Notes under the pieces: model-generated
The model's input: the letters and a program-made list of their open reading frames with translations, nothing else
Databases searched by the model: none
What the model was told of the DNA's origin: nothing
Made by a program: the position numbers and the translations under genes
Shown here: one piece after another, positions 53,871-63,043 of the stretch
Numbering within the stretch: the stretch's first letter is position 1
Layout of the letters: every line of letters starts with the position of its first letter
DNA from: Devosia oryziradicis
GTDB taxonomy: Bacteria > Pseudomonadota > Alphaproteobacteria > Rhizobiales > Devosiaceae
Assembly: GCF_016698645.1 (NCBI RefSeq)
Contig: NZ_CP068047.1
Coordinates: forward strand, 3,073,001 to 3,137,000
DNA: 64,000 nt
Reading direction: 5' to 3'

Positions 53871-54197
53871 TCCAATCTCGACCTGATGTTCCAGGCGCTG
53901 GCCGACCCGACGCGCCGGGCGATGATCGACCGGCTGAGCCGCGGCCCGGCATCGGTCAGCGAATTGGCCAAGCCCTTTGCCATGTCCCTGCCCGCGGTCG
54001 TGCAGCATCTGCAGGCGCTGGAACATTCGGGGCTGGTCAGCTCGCAGAAAGTTGGGCGTGTGCGCACCGTGCAGATCCAGCCCGAGGCGCTGAGCCTGGC
54101 AGAACAATGGCTCAACGATCGCCGCACCATGTGGGTCAAGCGGCTCGACCGGCTGGGCGACCTGCTTGCTGCCGAAGACGAGGACAGCAAGACGTGA
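53856..54197 (+). CDS. ArsR-family transcriptional regulator 1
   Basis: A 113-residue winged-helix regulator (MFQALADPTRRAMIDRLSRG, then SVSELAKPFAMSLPAVVQHL). It lacks the metal-binding cysteines of ArsR or CadC and matches the subgroup that is co-transcribed with SRPBCC proteins. Its stop overlaps a possible GTG of the SRPBCC gene that follows. Confidence 0.85.
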   Translation: MLNQQSNLDLMFQALADPTRRAMIDRLSRGPASVSELAKPFAMSLPAVVQHLQALEHSGLVSSQKVGRVRTVQIQPEALSLAEQWLNDRRTMWVKRLDRLGDLLAAEDEDSKT

Positions 54198-54199
54198 CC

Positions 54200-54670
54200 A
54201 TGCGCACCATCACCCATGGCAGCTTCACCCTGGAGCGCCGCTGGAAGACTACGCCGGCGCGCCTGTTCAAGGCGTTGAGCGACGAGGCGACCAAGCAGAA
54301 GTGGTTCAACCCGCCTGAGGCTTGGGGCAAGGACGAGCACCACATGGATTTCCGCGTGGGCGGCATCGAGACCAGCGTCGGCGGTCCGCCCGGTGGCGCG
54401 GTGCACAAGTTTCGGGCGATCTACCAGGATATCGTGCCCAACGAGCGTATCATCTACAGCTATGACATGCACCTGGACGATGTGCGCATCTCGGTGTCGC
54501 TGACGAGTTTCGAGATCAGGCACGATGGTGACCACACCACCCTGGTCATGACCGAACACGGCGCGTTCCTTGACGGCTTTGCCGGCGACGGCAATGACAT
54601 TCGCCGCCAAGGCACCTCGCAGCTGCTCGATCAGCTGGGGGCGTTTCTGGCGCGCGAAGGGGCGAATTGA
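54200..54670 (+). CDS. SRPBCC (AHSA1-like) protein 1
   Basis: A 156-residue START/AHSA1-type protein (FTLERRWKTTPARLFKALSD, then QKWFNPPEAWG; C-terminal LLDQLGAFLA). These helix-grip folds bind hydrophobic ligands. Two bases after the ArsR gene. Ligand unknown. Confidence 0.82.
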   Translation: MRTITHGSFTLERRWKTTPARLFKALSDEATKQKWFNPPEAWGKDEHHMDFRVGGIETSVGGPPGGAVHKFRAIYQDIVPNERIIYSYDMHLDDVRISVSLTSFEIRHDGDHTTLVMTEHGAFLDGFAGDGNDIRRQGTSQLLDQLGAFLAREGAN

Positions 54671-54684
54671 GCCTCGATTTTTCA

Positions 54685-54795
54685 GTCGACACCCTCCCCC
54701 TTGCGGGGGGATCAAGGGTGGGGGGTGTTTGGCCCGAATATTCGGGCCAACCGACACCCCCTCCCAGCCCATCGAGGGGGAGGTGCTGTCCGGCG
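54685..54795. repeat. Palindromic repeat, family B, copy 5
   Basis: Left arm CGACACCCTCCCCCTTGCGG and GGGGATCAAGGGTGGGGGGT, right arm ACCCCCTCCCAGCCC and ATCGAGGGGGAGGTGC; the centre is the palindrome TTGGCCCGAATATTCGGGCC followed by AA. It sits between the convergent SRPBCC genes and resembles the copy at 29228-29333. Confidence 0.85.
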
Positions 54796-54814
54796 GGTGC
54801 GGAAGCTTCCGGGC

Positions 54815-55318
54815 TCAGGCCCCCGTCTTCAGCCGCTGCAAAATCTCGTCGACCTTGACCATGCTGGCATTGGCGCCCCATTCCATGCCGGTGGCGACGA
54901 TGGCGTCGCGCGCTTCGATGGAATCGACCTTGCTGACCGAGCGGTAATAGGTCTTGCCGTCGCGCTCCTCGAAGCGGTGCTCTTCATAGAACCGGCTGTC
55001 TTCCTCGAACTGGCCCTCGACGACGAAAGTGTTGCGGATCATGGTCTTGGGCTCGACGGCGAGATAGGTGCCGAAGAAGACCACTTCCGAGCCATCGCTC
55101 ATGGTCGAGACGATGCGCCACTTGCCGCCGGCGCGGACGTCATATTCGACGACTTCATTGTCCTCGCGCGGGCCGAACCAGTAGGCGACGTGCTCCTTCT
55201 GGGTCCACACCGTCCACACCAGGTCGAGCGGCGCGTCGAAGGTGCGCGACATGATGATCAGGGGTTCGTCGGCGGGCAATTCGGTCTTGAAGGGATTGGG
55301 GAAGGTCTGGGCGTTCAT
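54815..55318 (-). CDS. SRPBCC (AHSA1-like) protein 2
   Basis: A 167-residue AHSA1-type protein (IIMSRTFDAPLDLVWTVWTQ, then HVAYWFGP; IRNTFVVEGQFEEDS; ATGMEWGANASMVKVDEIL). The ATG at 55318 follows AGGAG. It is downstream of its own ArsR gene, 14 bases away. Confidence 0.85.
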   Translation of the reverse strand: MNAQTFPNPFKTELPADEPLIIMSRTFDAPLDLVWTVWTQKEHVAYWFGPREDNEVVEYDVRAGGKWRIVSTMSDGSEVVFFGTYLAVEPKTMIRNTFVVEGQFEEDSRFYEEHRFEERDGKTYYRSVSKVDSIEARDAIVATGMEWGANASMVKVDEILQRLKTGA

Positions 55319-55332
55319 GTCGTGTCTCCTTG

Positions 55333-55674
55333 TCAGTTCTTCGTTTTCGTTTCGGGGGTCTGCAGTTTGGTGAGGTAGGCATCGAGTTGGTCGAGGTTCT
55401 GCTCCCAGAACTTGCGGTAGAACTCGACCAGGGCGGCCACGTCGCGCATCGGCGCGGCCTCCAGCTTGCAGGGGCGCCATTGCGCCTGCCTGCCGCGACT
55501 GACGAGGCCCGCGCCTTCGAGCACCTTGATGTGCTTGGAGACGGCGGCCAGCGTCATGTCGAAGGGTTTGGCCAGCTCGTTGACGCTGGCCTCGCCCAAA
55601 GCCAGCCGGGCCAGGATGGCGCGGCGGGTGGGGTCGGCGAGGGCAGCGAGCGTGGTGCTCAGGGGGTCGGCCAT
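55333..55674 (-). CDS. ArsR-family transcriptional regulator 2
   Basis: A 113-residue winged-helix regulator (LAALADPTRRAILARLALGE, then SVNELAKPFDMTLAAVSKHI), paralogous to ArsR 1. No metal-binding cysteines. A perfect inverted repeat lies just upstream. Confidence 0.87.
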   Translation of the reverse strand: MADPLSTTLAALADPTRRAILARLALGEASVNELAKPFDMTLAAVSKHIKVLEGAGLVSRGRQAQWRPCKLEAAPMRDVAALVEFYRKFWEQNLDQLDAYLTKLQTPETKTKN

Positions 55675-55678
55675 CTAA

Positions 55679-55713
55679 ATTCAACCGTTTTGTATAATAC
55701 TGATTGGTTGAAT
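55679..55713. promoter_or_regulatory. Inverted repeat upstream of arsR-type gene 2
   Basis: ATTCAACC (55679-55686) is the exact complement of GGTTGAAT (55706-55713) across 19 bases. It lies 5 bases before the ArsR 2 start codon. A likely autoregulatory operator. It is not similar to the dyad of ArsR 1. Confidence 0.6.
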
Positions 55714-55765
55714 ACTGCGGCTGAGTTGCCTTGTCAACACTCCTGCCCTGGGGCAAGGAGAAGCC

Positions 55766-56494
55766 ATGAAGACCATTCTCATCGTGGGCATCGGCACCGG
55801 AAATCCCGAGCATCTGACGGTGCAGGCCATCAACGCGCTCAACCGCGCCGATGTGCTGTTCATTCCCGACAAGGGCGCCGGCAAGGGTGACCTCGCCGAG
55901 CTGCGCCGCGAAATCGTCGCCCGTTATGTCACCAACCCGGCCGGCCGGACGGTCGAGTACGGCGTCCCCAAACGCGACGCCGCCAATCCCGATTATGGCG
56001 CCGGCGTCGATGACTGGCACGCAGCGCTGGCGGGCCGCTTCGAGGCGCTACTGGCCGACGTGCCGGACGGTGGCGCCTGCGCCTTCCTGGTCTGGGGCGA
56101 TCCGGGCCTCTACGACTCCACCATCCGTATCATCGAGCGGCTGGGGACCCGCTTCGCGGTCGAGATAATTCCCGGCATTACCGCCATCCAGGCGCTGACC
56201 GCCGCCCACGGCATCGCGCTCAACCGCATCGGCGAGCCCGTGCACATCACCACCGGCCGCCGCCTTGGCCCCGTACACGATGACACCGTGGTCATGCTGG
56301 ACGGCCAGACTGCCTTCCTGAACGCCGACCCCGATCTCGACATCTTCTGGGGTGCTTATCTGGGCACGCCGGACCAGATCACCATTGCCGGCCGGCTGGG
56401 CGATGTCCGCGATGAGATCGTTGCCACCCGCAAGGCTGCACGGGAACGTCACGGCTGGATCATGGACACCTATCTGCTGCGCAAGCGAGATTAG
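55766..56494 (+). CDS. cobF: Precorrin-6A synthase (deacetylating)
   Basis: A 242-residue SAM-dependent methyltransferase of the CobF family (MKTILIVGIGTGNPEHLTVQ; EIIPGITAIQALTAAHGI). CobF methylates C1 and removes the acetyl group, giving precorrin-6A, and marks the aerobic cobalamin route. ATG at 55766 follows AAGGAG. Start of a run of seven cob genes; no cobalamin riboswitch was seen in the 90 bases before it. Confidence 0.92.
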   Translation: MKTILIVGIGTGNPEHLTVQAINALNRADVLFIPDKGAGKGDLAELRREIVARYVTNPAGRTVEYGVPKRDAANPDYGAGVDDWHAALAGRFEALLADVPDGGACAFLVWGDPGLYDSTIRIIERLGTRFAVEIIPGITAIQALTAAHGIALNRIGEPVHITTGRRLGPVHDDTVVMLDGQTAFLNADPDLDIFWGAYLGTPDQITIAGRLGDVRDEIVATRKAARERHGWIMDTYLLRKRD

Positions 56495-56540
56495 TCATCG
56501 TTCGCTTGGCCCCGCGCCACCAATCCGCTACACCCTTGCC

Positions 56541-57728
56541 ATGTCTATTGCCCTGCCTATTGCCGGCGCACGCCGCGGCGCCTGTCCGTCGCTCGATGCG
56601 CCCATGCAGACTGGAGACGGCCTCCTGGCCCGCCTGCGTATCGCCGGTGGCCGGTTGACGCCCGCAGCGCTGGGCAAGCTGGCCAATATCGCCGGCAGCT
56701 TCGGCAATGGCGCGGTCGAGATCACGGCGCGCGGCAACCTCCAGGTTCGAGGGCTGCGCGCTGCCGGCGCTGGCCCCTTTGCCCGCGCGGTAGAGGCGGT
56801 GGTGGGCATCGAGCGTGGTCTGGTCGTCGAAACACCACCATTGGCCGGCAACGACCCCTATGAGATCCTTGACCCGCGCCCGGTGGCTCGGCAAATCCGT
56901 GATGGTTCCACAGCGCTGGCATCGCGCCTTGGCCCCAAGGTGACTGTCATCGTCGATGGCAATGGCCAGCTCAACCTGGCCAACCTCAAGGCCGATATTC
57001 GCCTGGTCGCTACGCCGGACGGAAGCTGGACCATCACTGCCGGCAAGCAATATTTCGGCGCCACGGCGCAGCCGGCACAGGCGGCGCTCGCGGTGCTGTC
57101 GCTGCTGGCAAGCCATGGACCAGACACGCGCGCCAGCGACCTGGCACATATCCAGTTGCTGGCCGCCCTTGGGCATCTCTGCATCGATGCAGCCATGCCG
57201 CTGCAGCCAGGCACTACGCCGATCGGGCCGCGCAGCCTCCGGGCGGTGACAGTCATCGGCCTGGGCCTTCCCTTCGGGGCCAGTCCGTGGCAGGCGCTGG
57301 TCGACCTTGCGGCCCTGGCGGAGACCCATGGCGTCACCGAATTTCGACTGGCGCCGCACCATGCGCTGCTGGCCATCGGCGCCGAGGACGGATTCGTCGA
57401 CGAGCTGGACGAAACCGATTTCATCGTCGATCCGGCCGATCCGCGCCGGCGCATCAGCGCCTGCATCGGCACCGATGGCTGTGCCTCCGGGCATATCCCG
57501 GCCCGCCAGGTTGCCGACCGCCTGGCCGGCATCATGGAGCACCACGCTGACCTGCATGTGGCCGGCTGCGCCAAGGGCTGTGCCCATCCACGCCGCGCCG
57601 CATTGACGCTGGTGGGCCGGCCGGACGGATACGGCCTTGTCATCGACGGAGTGGCGGGCGATACGCCCGTGACGGTGCTCCGCGCCGACCAGCTCGCGAC
57701 CGCGCTCGGTCCCGCTGCGCAAGGATGA
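56541..57728 (+). CDS. cobG: Precorrin-3B synthase
   Basis: A 395-residue oxygen-using monooxygenase related to sulfite/nitrite reductases. The N-terminus has the ferredoxin-like repeat (GGRLTPAALGKLANIAGSFG; EITARGNLQVRGL), and the C-terminal half carries the [4Fe-4S] ligands in ACIGTDGCASGH and VAGCAKGCAHPRR. It contracts the ring with O2. Its stop overlaps cobH. Confidence 0.92.
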   Translation: MSIALPIAGARRGACPSLDAPMQTGDGLLARLRIAGGRLTPAALGKLANIAGSFGNGAVEITARGNLQVRGLRAAGAGPFARAVEAVVGIERGLVVETPPLAGNDPYEILDPRPVARQIRDGSTALASRLGPKVTVIVDGNGQLNLANLKADIRLVATPDGSWTITAGKQYFGATAQPAQAALAVLSLLASHGPDTRASDLAHIQLLAALGHLCIDAAMPLQPGTTPIGPRSLRAVTVIGLGLPFGASPWQALVDLAALAETHGVTEFRLAPHHALLAIGAEDGFVDELDETDFIVDPADPRRRISACIGTDGCASGHIPARQVADRLAGIMEHHADLHVAGCAKGCAHPRRAALTLVGRPDGYGLVIDGVAGDTPVTVLRADQLATALGPAAQG

Positions 57729-58363
57729 CGATGCCCAAATACGACTACATCAAGGATGGCGACGAGATTTACCGCCATTCCTTCGCGATCATCCGTGGCG
57801 AGGCCGACCTTGCGCGTTTTTCCGCCGATGAGGCCGATATCGCCGTCCGCATGATCCATGCCGCCGGCTCGGTCGAGGCCGCGCAGTATTTCGAATTCGG
57901 CCCGGGTTTCGTCAGCGATGCGCGCACTGCGCTGGCTGCCGGCGCGCCGATCTTCTGCGATGCCGAAATGGTGGCCCGCGGCGTTACCGCTGCGCGCCTG
58001 CCGGCCGGTAACGACGTGATCTGCACCCTGCGAGATCCGCAGACGCCCACTATAGCCGCCGAAATCGGCAATACCCGCTCCGCCGCGGCCTTGCGCCTGT
58101 GGCTGCCGCGGCTTGCCGGTTCGATCGTCGCCATCGGCAACGCCCCCACCGCCCTGTTTTTCCTCCTCGAACTGCTGCGCGACGGCGCACCAAAGCCCGC
58201 CGCCATCATCGGCATGCCGGTCGGTTTCGTCGGCGCCGCCGAATCCAAGGCCGCCCTGGCCGAGAATTCCTATGGCGTGCCCTATGCCATCGTGCGCGGC
58301 CGCCTGGGTGGTTCGGCCATGACGGCAGCCGCGCTCAATGGCCTGGCGAGATCAGGCATATGA
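57725..58363 (+). CDS. cobH: Precorrin-8X methylmutase
   Basis: A 212-residue CobH protein (start MTMPKYDYIKDGDEIYRHSF; a second ATG at 57731 is possible). The catalytic His is in YRHSFAII, and VRMIHAAGS and SIVAIGNAPTALF are typical. It migrates a methyl group to make hydrogenobyrinic acid. Overlaps cobG and cobI by four bases each. Confidence 0.94.
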   Translation: MTMPKYDYIKDGDEIYRHSFAIIRGEADLARFSADEADIAVRMIHAAGSVEAAQYFEFGPGFVSDARTALAAGAPIFCDAEMVARGVTAARLPAGNDVICTLRDPQTPTIAAEIGNTRSAAALRLWLPRLAGSIVAIGNAPTALFFLLELLRDGAPKPAAIIGMPVGFVGAAESKAALAENSYGVPYAIVRGRLGGSAMTAAALNGLARSGI

Positions 58364-59082
58364 CCGGCAAGCTGATTGGCGTTGGCACCGGTCCTGGCGA
58401 TCCGGACCTGCTCACCCTCAAGGCCGTGCGGGCCATCGAGGGCGCCGACGTGGTGGCCTATTTCGCCAAGCAGGGCAATGCCAGCAATGCCCGCGCTATC
58501 GTCGCCGATCTGCTCGACGGCAAGGTCGAAGAGCAGCTCGGCTACCCGGTCACCACCGAGATCGATCGTCGCCACGACGACTACAAGGCCGCCACTTCGG
58601 CCTTCTACACCGAGGCCGCCGCGCGCATCGCCGCTCATCTCGATGCCGGTCGTAGCGTGGCCGTCCTCAGCGAGGGCGACCCGCTGTTCTATGGCAGCTA
58701 CATGCATATCCATGTGCGTCTGGCCCCGCTCTACACCACCGAGGTCATCCCCGGTATCACCGCCATGTCGGGCTGCTGGTCGGCCTCCGGCCTGCCGCTG
58801 GTGCAGGGCGACGACATTCTGTCGGTGCTTCCCGGCACGCTGGACGAGGTCGATCTCCGCACCCGGCTCGAGGGCACCGATGGCGCCGTGATTATGAAAG
58901 TGGGGCGCAACCTGCCAAAGATCCGCCGCGCCCTGGAACTGGCCGGCCGGCTTGACACCGCCGTCTATGTCGAACGCGGCACCATGGCCAATGGCCTGCA
59001 TATGCGCCTGATCGACAAGGCTGACGATGTTGCGCCCTATTTCGCCCTCGTGCTCGTGCCCGGTTGGAGCACAAGGCCATGA
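58360..59082 (+). CDS. cobI: Precorrin-2 C20-methyltransferase
   Basis: A 240-residue SAM-dependent methyltransferase (MTGKLIGVGTGPGDPDLLTL; LSEGDPLFYGSYMHIH; EVIPGITAMSGCWSASG). It overlaps cobH and cobJ by four bases each. It catalyses the second C-methylation of the corrin branch. Confidence 0.94.
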   Translation: MTGKLIGVGTGPGDPDLLTLKAVRAIEGADVVAYFAKQGNASNARAIVADLLDGKVEEQLGYPVTTEIDRRHDDYKAATSAFYTEAAARIAAHLDAGRSVAVLSEGDPLFYGSYMHIHVRLAPLYTTEVIPGITAMSGCWSASGLPLVQGDDILSVLPGTLDEVDLRTRLEGTDGAVIMKVGRNLPKIRRALELAGRLDTAVYVERGTMANGLHMRLIDKADDVAPYFALVLVPGWSTRP

Positions 59083-59840
59083 GTGGCAAGCTGTTCGTGG
59101 TCGGCACCGGCCCCGGCAATCCCGACCAGACCACGCCGGAAGCGCTGGCGGCCATCGAGGCCTCCCATGTTTTCTTCGGCTACGGCCCCTATCTTGATCG
59201 CCTGACCCTTCGCCCGGATCAGCGCCGCGTCGCCTCCGACAACCGCGAGGAACTGGCCCGCGCCAAGGATGCGCTGCACACCGCCGCCTCCGGTGAAAGG
59301 GTCTGCGTCGTCTCGGGCGGCGACCCCGGCGTCTTCGCCATGGCCGCCGCCGTGCTCGAATCCATCGAAGCCGGGCCGCCGGCCTGGCGCGCCGTGGATC
59401 TGCAGATCGTTCCCGGCGTCACCGCCATGCTGGCGGTCGCCGCCCGCGCCGGCGCGCCGCTCGGCCATGATTTCTGCGCCATTTCGCTCTCGGACAATCT
59501 CAAGCCGTGGACGGTCATCGAGGCCCGCTTGCGTGCCGTGGCCACCGCAGGCCTCGTGATTGCGCTCTACAACCCCATCAGCAAGGCCCGCCCGTGGCAG
59601 CTGGGCACCGCTTTCGCCATCCTGCGCGAAGCGCTGCCCTGGTCGACCCCGGTCATCTTCGGCCGGGCCGCCGGCCGGCCCGACGAAGCCATCACGATCA
59701 TGACGCTGGCCGAAGCAGACCCTGGTCGAGCTGACATGGCCACGTGCGTCATCATTGGCTCCCCCGAAACCCGCATCATCGAGCGCGACGGCATGTCCCC
59801 GCTGGTGCTGTCGCCACGCTCAACGGGCGGTGGCACGTGA
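59079..59840 (+). CDS. cobJ: Precorrin-3B C17-methyltransferase
   Basis: A 253-residue SAM-dependent methyltransferase (GKLFVVGTGPGNPDQTTPEA; VVSGGDPGVFAMAAAVLE; LGHDFCAISLSDNLKPW). The ATG at 59079 overlaps cobI. It is immediately followed by cobL, not by cobK as in many clusters. Confidence 0.94.
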   Translation: MSGKLFVVGTGPGNPDQTTPEALAAIEASHVFFGYGPYLDRLTLRPDQRRVASDNREELARAKDALHTAASGERVCVVSGGDPGVFAMAAAVLESIEAGPPAWRAVDLQIVPGVTAMLAVAARAGAPLGHDFCAISLSDNLKPWTVIEARLRAVATAGLVIALYNPISKARPWQLGTAFAILREALPWSTPVIFGRAAGRPDEAITIMTLAEADPGRADMATCVIIGSPETRIIERDGMSPLVLSPRSTGGGT

Positions 59841-61042
59841 GCTGGCTGAGCATCGTTGGGATCGGCGAGGACGGTCTTGCCGGCCTGGGCGACGCCGCCA
59901 AGGCCGCCATTTCCGGTGCCACACACGTCTTCGGCGGCGCGCGCCACCTCGAACTCGCTGCGTCGGCCATCAAGGGTGAGCCGCACCCGTGGCAGTCGCC
60001 ATTCTCTGCTTCGATTGATGCCGTCCTTGCCTTGCGCGGCCATGCGGTCTGCGTACTCGCTTCGGGCGATCCGTTCCACTACGGCGTCGGCGCCACCCTG
60101 GCGCGCCACGTCGATGCCAGCCAGTTGCAGGTCTATCCGCATCCGTCCTCGTTCAGCCTGGCAGCCGCCAGGCTTGGCTGGCCGCTGCAGGAGGTTGTCT
60201 CGCTTTCCCTGCACGGCCGTCCCCTCGACCTCGTCCGGCCGCACCTCCATCCCGGTGCCCGCATCCTGGCCCTGACCTCGGACGAGCATGGCCCGGCGCA
60301 ATTGGCGGCCCTTCTTACCGAAGCCGGCTTCGGCATTTCCATCATTACCGTCCTCGAAGCCCTTGGCGGCCCCGAGGAAACCGTGCGCTCGCATGTCGCC
60401 ATGCGCTTTGCGCTCGATGGCATTAACCCGCTCAACATCTGCGCCATCAGCGTCGTCGCCCTGCCCGGCGCCCGCGTACTACCGCTGACACCGGGCCTCG
60501 ACGACGCCCTCTTCGAGCATGACGGGCAGATCACTAAGCGCGAAATCCGCGCGCTGACCCTGGCGACCCTCGCACCGCGGCGTGGCGAAACACTCTGGGA
60601 CATTGGCGCTGGTTCGGGCTCGATAGCCATCGAATGGATGCTCGCCGATCCCAGCCTTAAAGCGATTGCTATCGAGGCCGATGCCGAGCGCGCCGCCCGC
60701 ATTGCCCGCAATGCCACCAGCTTCGGTGTGCCTGACCTTGCCGTCATCGCCGGCACTGCACCGGGGGCCCTGGCCGGGCTCGAACCGCCCCACGCCATCT
60801 TCATCGGGGGCGGTGGCTCCGATCCCGGCGTGCTTGATGCTGCCATCGCGGCCCTGCGGCCCGGCGGACGCCTCGTCGCCAATGCGGTGACGTTGGAACT
60901 GGAGGCCATGCTGCTGGCCCGCCATGCAGACCTGGGTGGTAGCCTAACCCGCCTCGCGGTCGACCGCGCCGACACCATCGGCAGCATGACCGCCTGGCGC
61001 CCCGCCATGCCGATCGTGCAATGGGCATGGAGCAAGTCATGA
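59837..61042 (+). CDS. cobL: Precorrin-6Y C5,15-methyltransferase (decarboxylating)
   Basis: A 401-residue fusion of a CobE/CbiE-type methyltransferase (about 1-200; SWLSIVGIGEDGLAGLGDAA) and a CbiT-type one (about 215-400; LWDIGAGSGSIAIEWMLADP). It starts with GTG at 59837 overlapping the cobJ stop (GTGA). It makes precorrin-8X by two methylations and a decarboxylation. Confidence 0.93.
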   Translation: MSWLSIVGIGEDGLAGLGDAAKAAISGATHVFGGARHLELAASAIKGEPHPWQSPFSASIDAVLALRGHAVCVLASGDPFHYGVGATLARHVDASQLQVYPHPSSFSLAAARLGWPLQEVVSLSLHGRPLDLVRPHLHPGARILALTSDEHGPAQLAALLTEAGFGISIITVLEALGGPEETVRSHVAMRFALDGINPLNICAISVVALPGARVLPLTPGLDDALFEHDGQITKREIRALTLATLAPRRGETLWDIGAGSGSIAIEWMLADPSLKAIAIEADAERAARIARNATSFGVPDLAVIAGTAPGALAGLEPPHAIFIGGGGSDPGVLDAAIAALRPGGRLVANAVTLELEAMLLARHADLGGSLTRLAVDRADTIGSMTAWRPAMPIVQWAWSKS

Positions 61043-61056
61043 CCGCGCATTCTTTT

Positions 61057-61189
61057 TTCACCTCTCCCCCCGGAGGAGAGGTCGGCGCGCAGCGCCGGGT
61101 GAGGGGGCCTTCTCCTCGTACCGAGCGCGGGAAAGGCCCCCTCACCCGACCCAAGAGGGTCGACCTCTCCCCCGAAGGGAGAGGTGAGA
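61057..61189. repeat. Palindromic repeat, family B, copy 6
   Basis: Left arm TTCACCTCTCCCCCCGGAGG and AGAGGTCG with GGGTGAGGGGGCC, right arm GGCCCCCTCACCC with GACCTCTCCCCCGAAGGGAG and AGGTGAG. It is nearly the whole gap between cobL and cobM and is closest to the copy inside cydD (41629-41762). Confidence 0.88.
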
Positions 61190-61202
61190 AAGGGCACCAC
61201 CC

Positions 61203-61961
61203 ATGACCATCCATTTCATCGGTGCCGGGCCCGGCGCGGCAGATCTCATCACGGTGCGCGGGCGCGACCTGCTCGCCCGCTGTCCGGTTTGCCTCTATGC
61301 CGGCTCCATCGTGCCCCCTGAAATGCTCGCCTGGTGCGGCCCCGGTACGCGCATCGTCGACACGGCACCCATGTCGCTCAACGAGATCGAGGCCGAGTAC
61401 CTCCGCGCCCACGAAGCTGGACAAGATGTGGCGCGCCTCCATTCGGGCGATCTCTCCGTCTGGAGCGCCGTTGCCGAGCAGATGCGGCGGCTGGACCGCC
61501 TCGGCATCCCCTATTCGCTCACCCCCGGCGTTCCGGCTTTCGCTGCCGCGGCTGCCGCCATGGGCCGCGAGCTAACCATCCCTGCCGCCGCACAGAGCCT
61601 CGTACTCACCCGCGTCTCCGGCCGCGCCTCGCCCATGCCAGAGGGCGAAAACCTGGCCGCCTTCGGCGCGACGGGCGCGACGCTGGCCATTCACCTGGCC
61701 ATCCATGCGCTCGACCGCGTGGTGGCCGAACTCACACCGCTCTATGGCGCCGATTGCCCGGTGGCAGTGGTGTTCCACGCCAGCTGGCCCGACGAAAAGA
61801 TCATCCGCGGAGCCCTCGGCGATATCGAAGCGCGCTTTGCCGCCGACCCGGTCGAGCGCACCGCCATTATCTTCGTCGGCAAGGGCCTGGGCACCGAGGA
61901 TTTCCGCGAGAGTTCGCTCTACGATCCGGAATACCAGCGGCGCTTTCGCGATCGCTCCTAG
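61203..61961 (+). CDS. cobM: Precorrin-4 C11-methyltransferase
   Basis: A 252-residue SAM-dependent methyltransferase ([64 protein letters not shown]). It follows cobL across the repeat. Last cob gene in the window; the stop overlaps the end of the convergent LacI-family gene. Confidence 0.94.
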   Translation: MTIHFIGAGPGAADLITVRGRDLLARCPVCLYAGSIVPPEMLAWCGPGTRIVDTAPMSLNEIEAEYLRAHEAGQDVARLHSGDLSVWSAVAEQMRRLDRLGIPYSLTPGVPAFAAAAAAMGRELTIPAAAQSLVLTRVSGRASPMPEGENLAAFGATGATLAIHLAIHALDRVVAELTPLYGADCPVAVVFHASWPDEKIIRGALGDIEARFAADPVERTAIIFVGKGLGTEDFRESSLYDPEYQRRFRDRS

Positions 61962-62974
61962 CTGCCGCTGGAACTCTCGCGCACGACCAGATCCGGCTCG
62001 ATCAGCGTAACCCGGGCCCCGGGCAGGCCATCGCCCGCCTGGATCAATTCGATCAGCCGGTCAACCGCCAGCTCGGTCACCGTGTCCACCGCGTAGTCCA
62101 CACTGGTGATCGGCGTCGCGGCATGTTCGGCAAATTCGATGTTGTCGAAGCCCACGATAGCCATGTCGCCAGGCACCTGCAGGCCATTTTCCTTTGCCCA
62201 GCGCAGCGCTCCCAGCGCCATGGAATCGGTCGCCGCCAACACGGCCGTCATGCGGTTGCCACGCGCCATCAGCTCGGCCATCGCCGCGTGGCCCGCCATC
62301 ACCGAATGCGTTCCGGGCTCCGCATGGAGAACCGCGTCATCGGCAATGCCGGCCTCGGCCAGCGCCCTCAGATAGCCTTCTCGCTTCTCGAGATTGCCGC
62401 GCTGCTGGCCGCCATCGATCAGTCCAATGCGACGGTGACCGCGCTCGATCAGGTGGCGCGCCGCCTTGTAGCTGCCCTGCCGCGTGTCCATGCTCACCAC
62501 ATCCACATCGGCGTCGGGGTCGCCGGCCAGCAGCACAACCCGATGACCCGCCAGCCGCACGCGCCGGATATGGTCGAGCTCGCGATGGCTGCGCGGATAG
62601 ATCAGCATGCCGTCCACCTGGCGCGAGCGGAACATCTCGATAACTTTCTTTTCCTCCTGGGCATCGCCGTTCGAGGTGGCGAACAGCGTCAGGTAACCCT
62701 TCTCCGCCAATCGCAGTTCGATGGCCTGCGCCACCCGCGTCAGGATGGGATTGGTGATCGAGGTCAGCACCAGGCCGATCGTCCTGGTCTCCCGGCTCAC
62801 GAGTGACTTGGCAATATGGTTGGGCAGGTAGTTCAGCGCCTCGGCCGCGTCGCGGATCAGCTGCCGCGTATCGGCGGGAATGCGCGGACTGTCGCGCAAG
62901 GCGAGCGACACGGTATTCACCGAAAAGCCGGTCCTGTCCGCAATGTCCTTCAGCCGAACGATCGGTCTGCCCAT
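61958..62974 (-). CDS. LacI-family transcriptional regulator
   Basis: A 338-residue LacI/GalR regulator ([23 protein letters not shown]). The start at 62974 gives the usual short N-terminus before the HTH; the frame extends further upstream without support. It is divergent from the SDR at 63044 and convergent with cobM. Confidence 0.88.
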   Translation of the reverse strand: MGRPIVRLKDIADRTGFSVNTVSLALRDSPRIPADTRQLIRDAAEALNYLPNHIAKSLVSRETRTIGLVLTSITNPILTRVAQAIELRLAEKGYLTLFATSNGDAQEEKKVIEMFRSRQVDGMLIYPRSHRELDHIRRVRLAGHRVVLLAGDPDADVDVVSMDTRQGSYKAARHLIERGHRRIGLIDGGQQRGNLEKREGYLRALAEAGIADDAVLHAEPGTHSVMAGHAAMAELMARGNRMTAVLAATDSMALGALRWAKENGLQVPGDMAIVGFDNIEFAEHAATPITSVDYAVDTVTELAVDRLIELIQAGDGLPGARVTLIEPDLVVRESSSGS

Positions 62975-62988
62975 GCCTGTCCCTTGTA

Positions 62989-62998
62989 TTAGCGCTAA
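62989..62998. promoter_or_regulatory. LacI-type operator between the regulator and the SDR
   Basis: TTAGCGCTAA is a perfect palindrome with the central CG typical of LacI-family operators. It lies 14 bases before the LacI gene and 45 bases before the SDR gene. Confidence 0.65.
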
Positions 62999-63043
62999 CA
63001 GCCTCCTATCACTTCGGCATCCCATCACCAAGCCGAGGCCAGC

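Noticed and set aside
55675..55765. Cobalamin riboswitch ahead of cobF
   Set aside because: Only 91 bases separate the ArsR gene from cobF, and no B12-box-like sequence is seen; the space is taken by the ArsR dyad.
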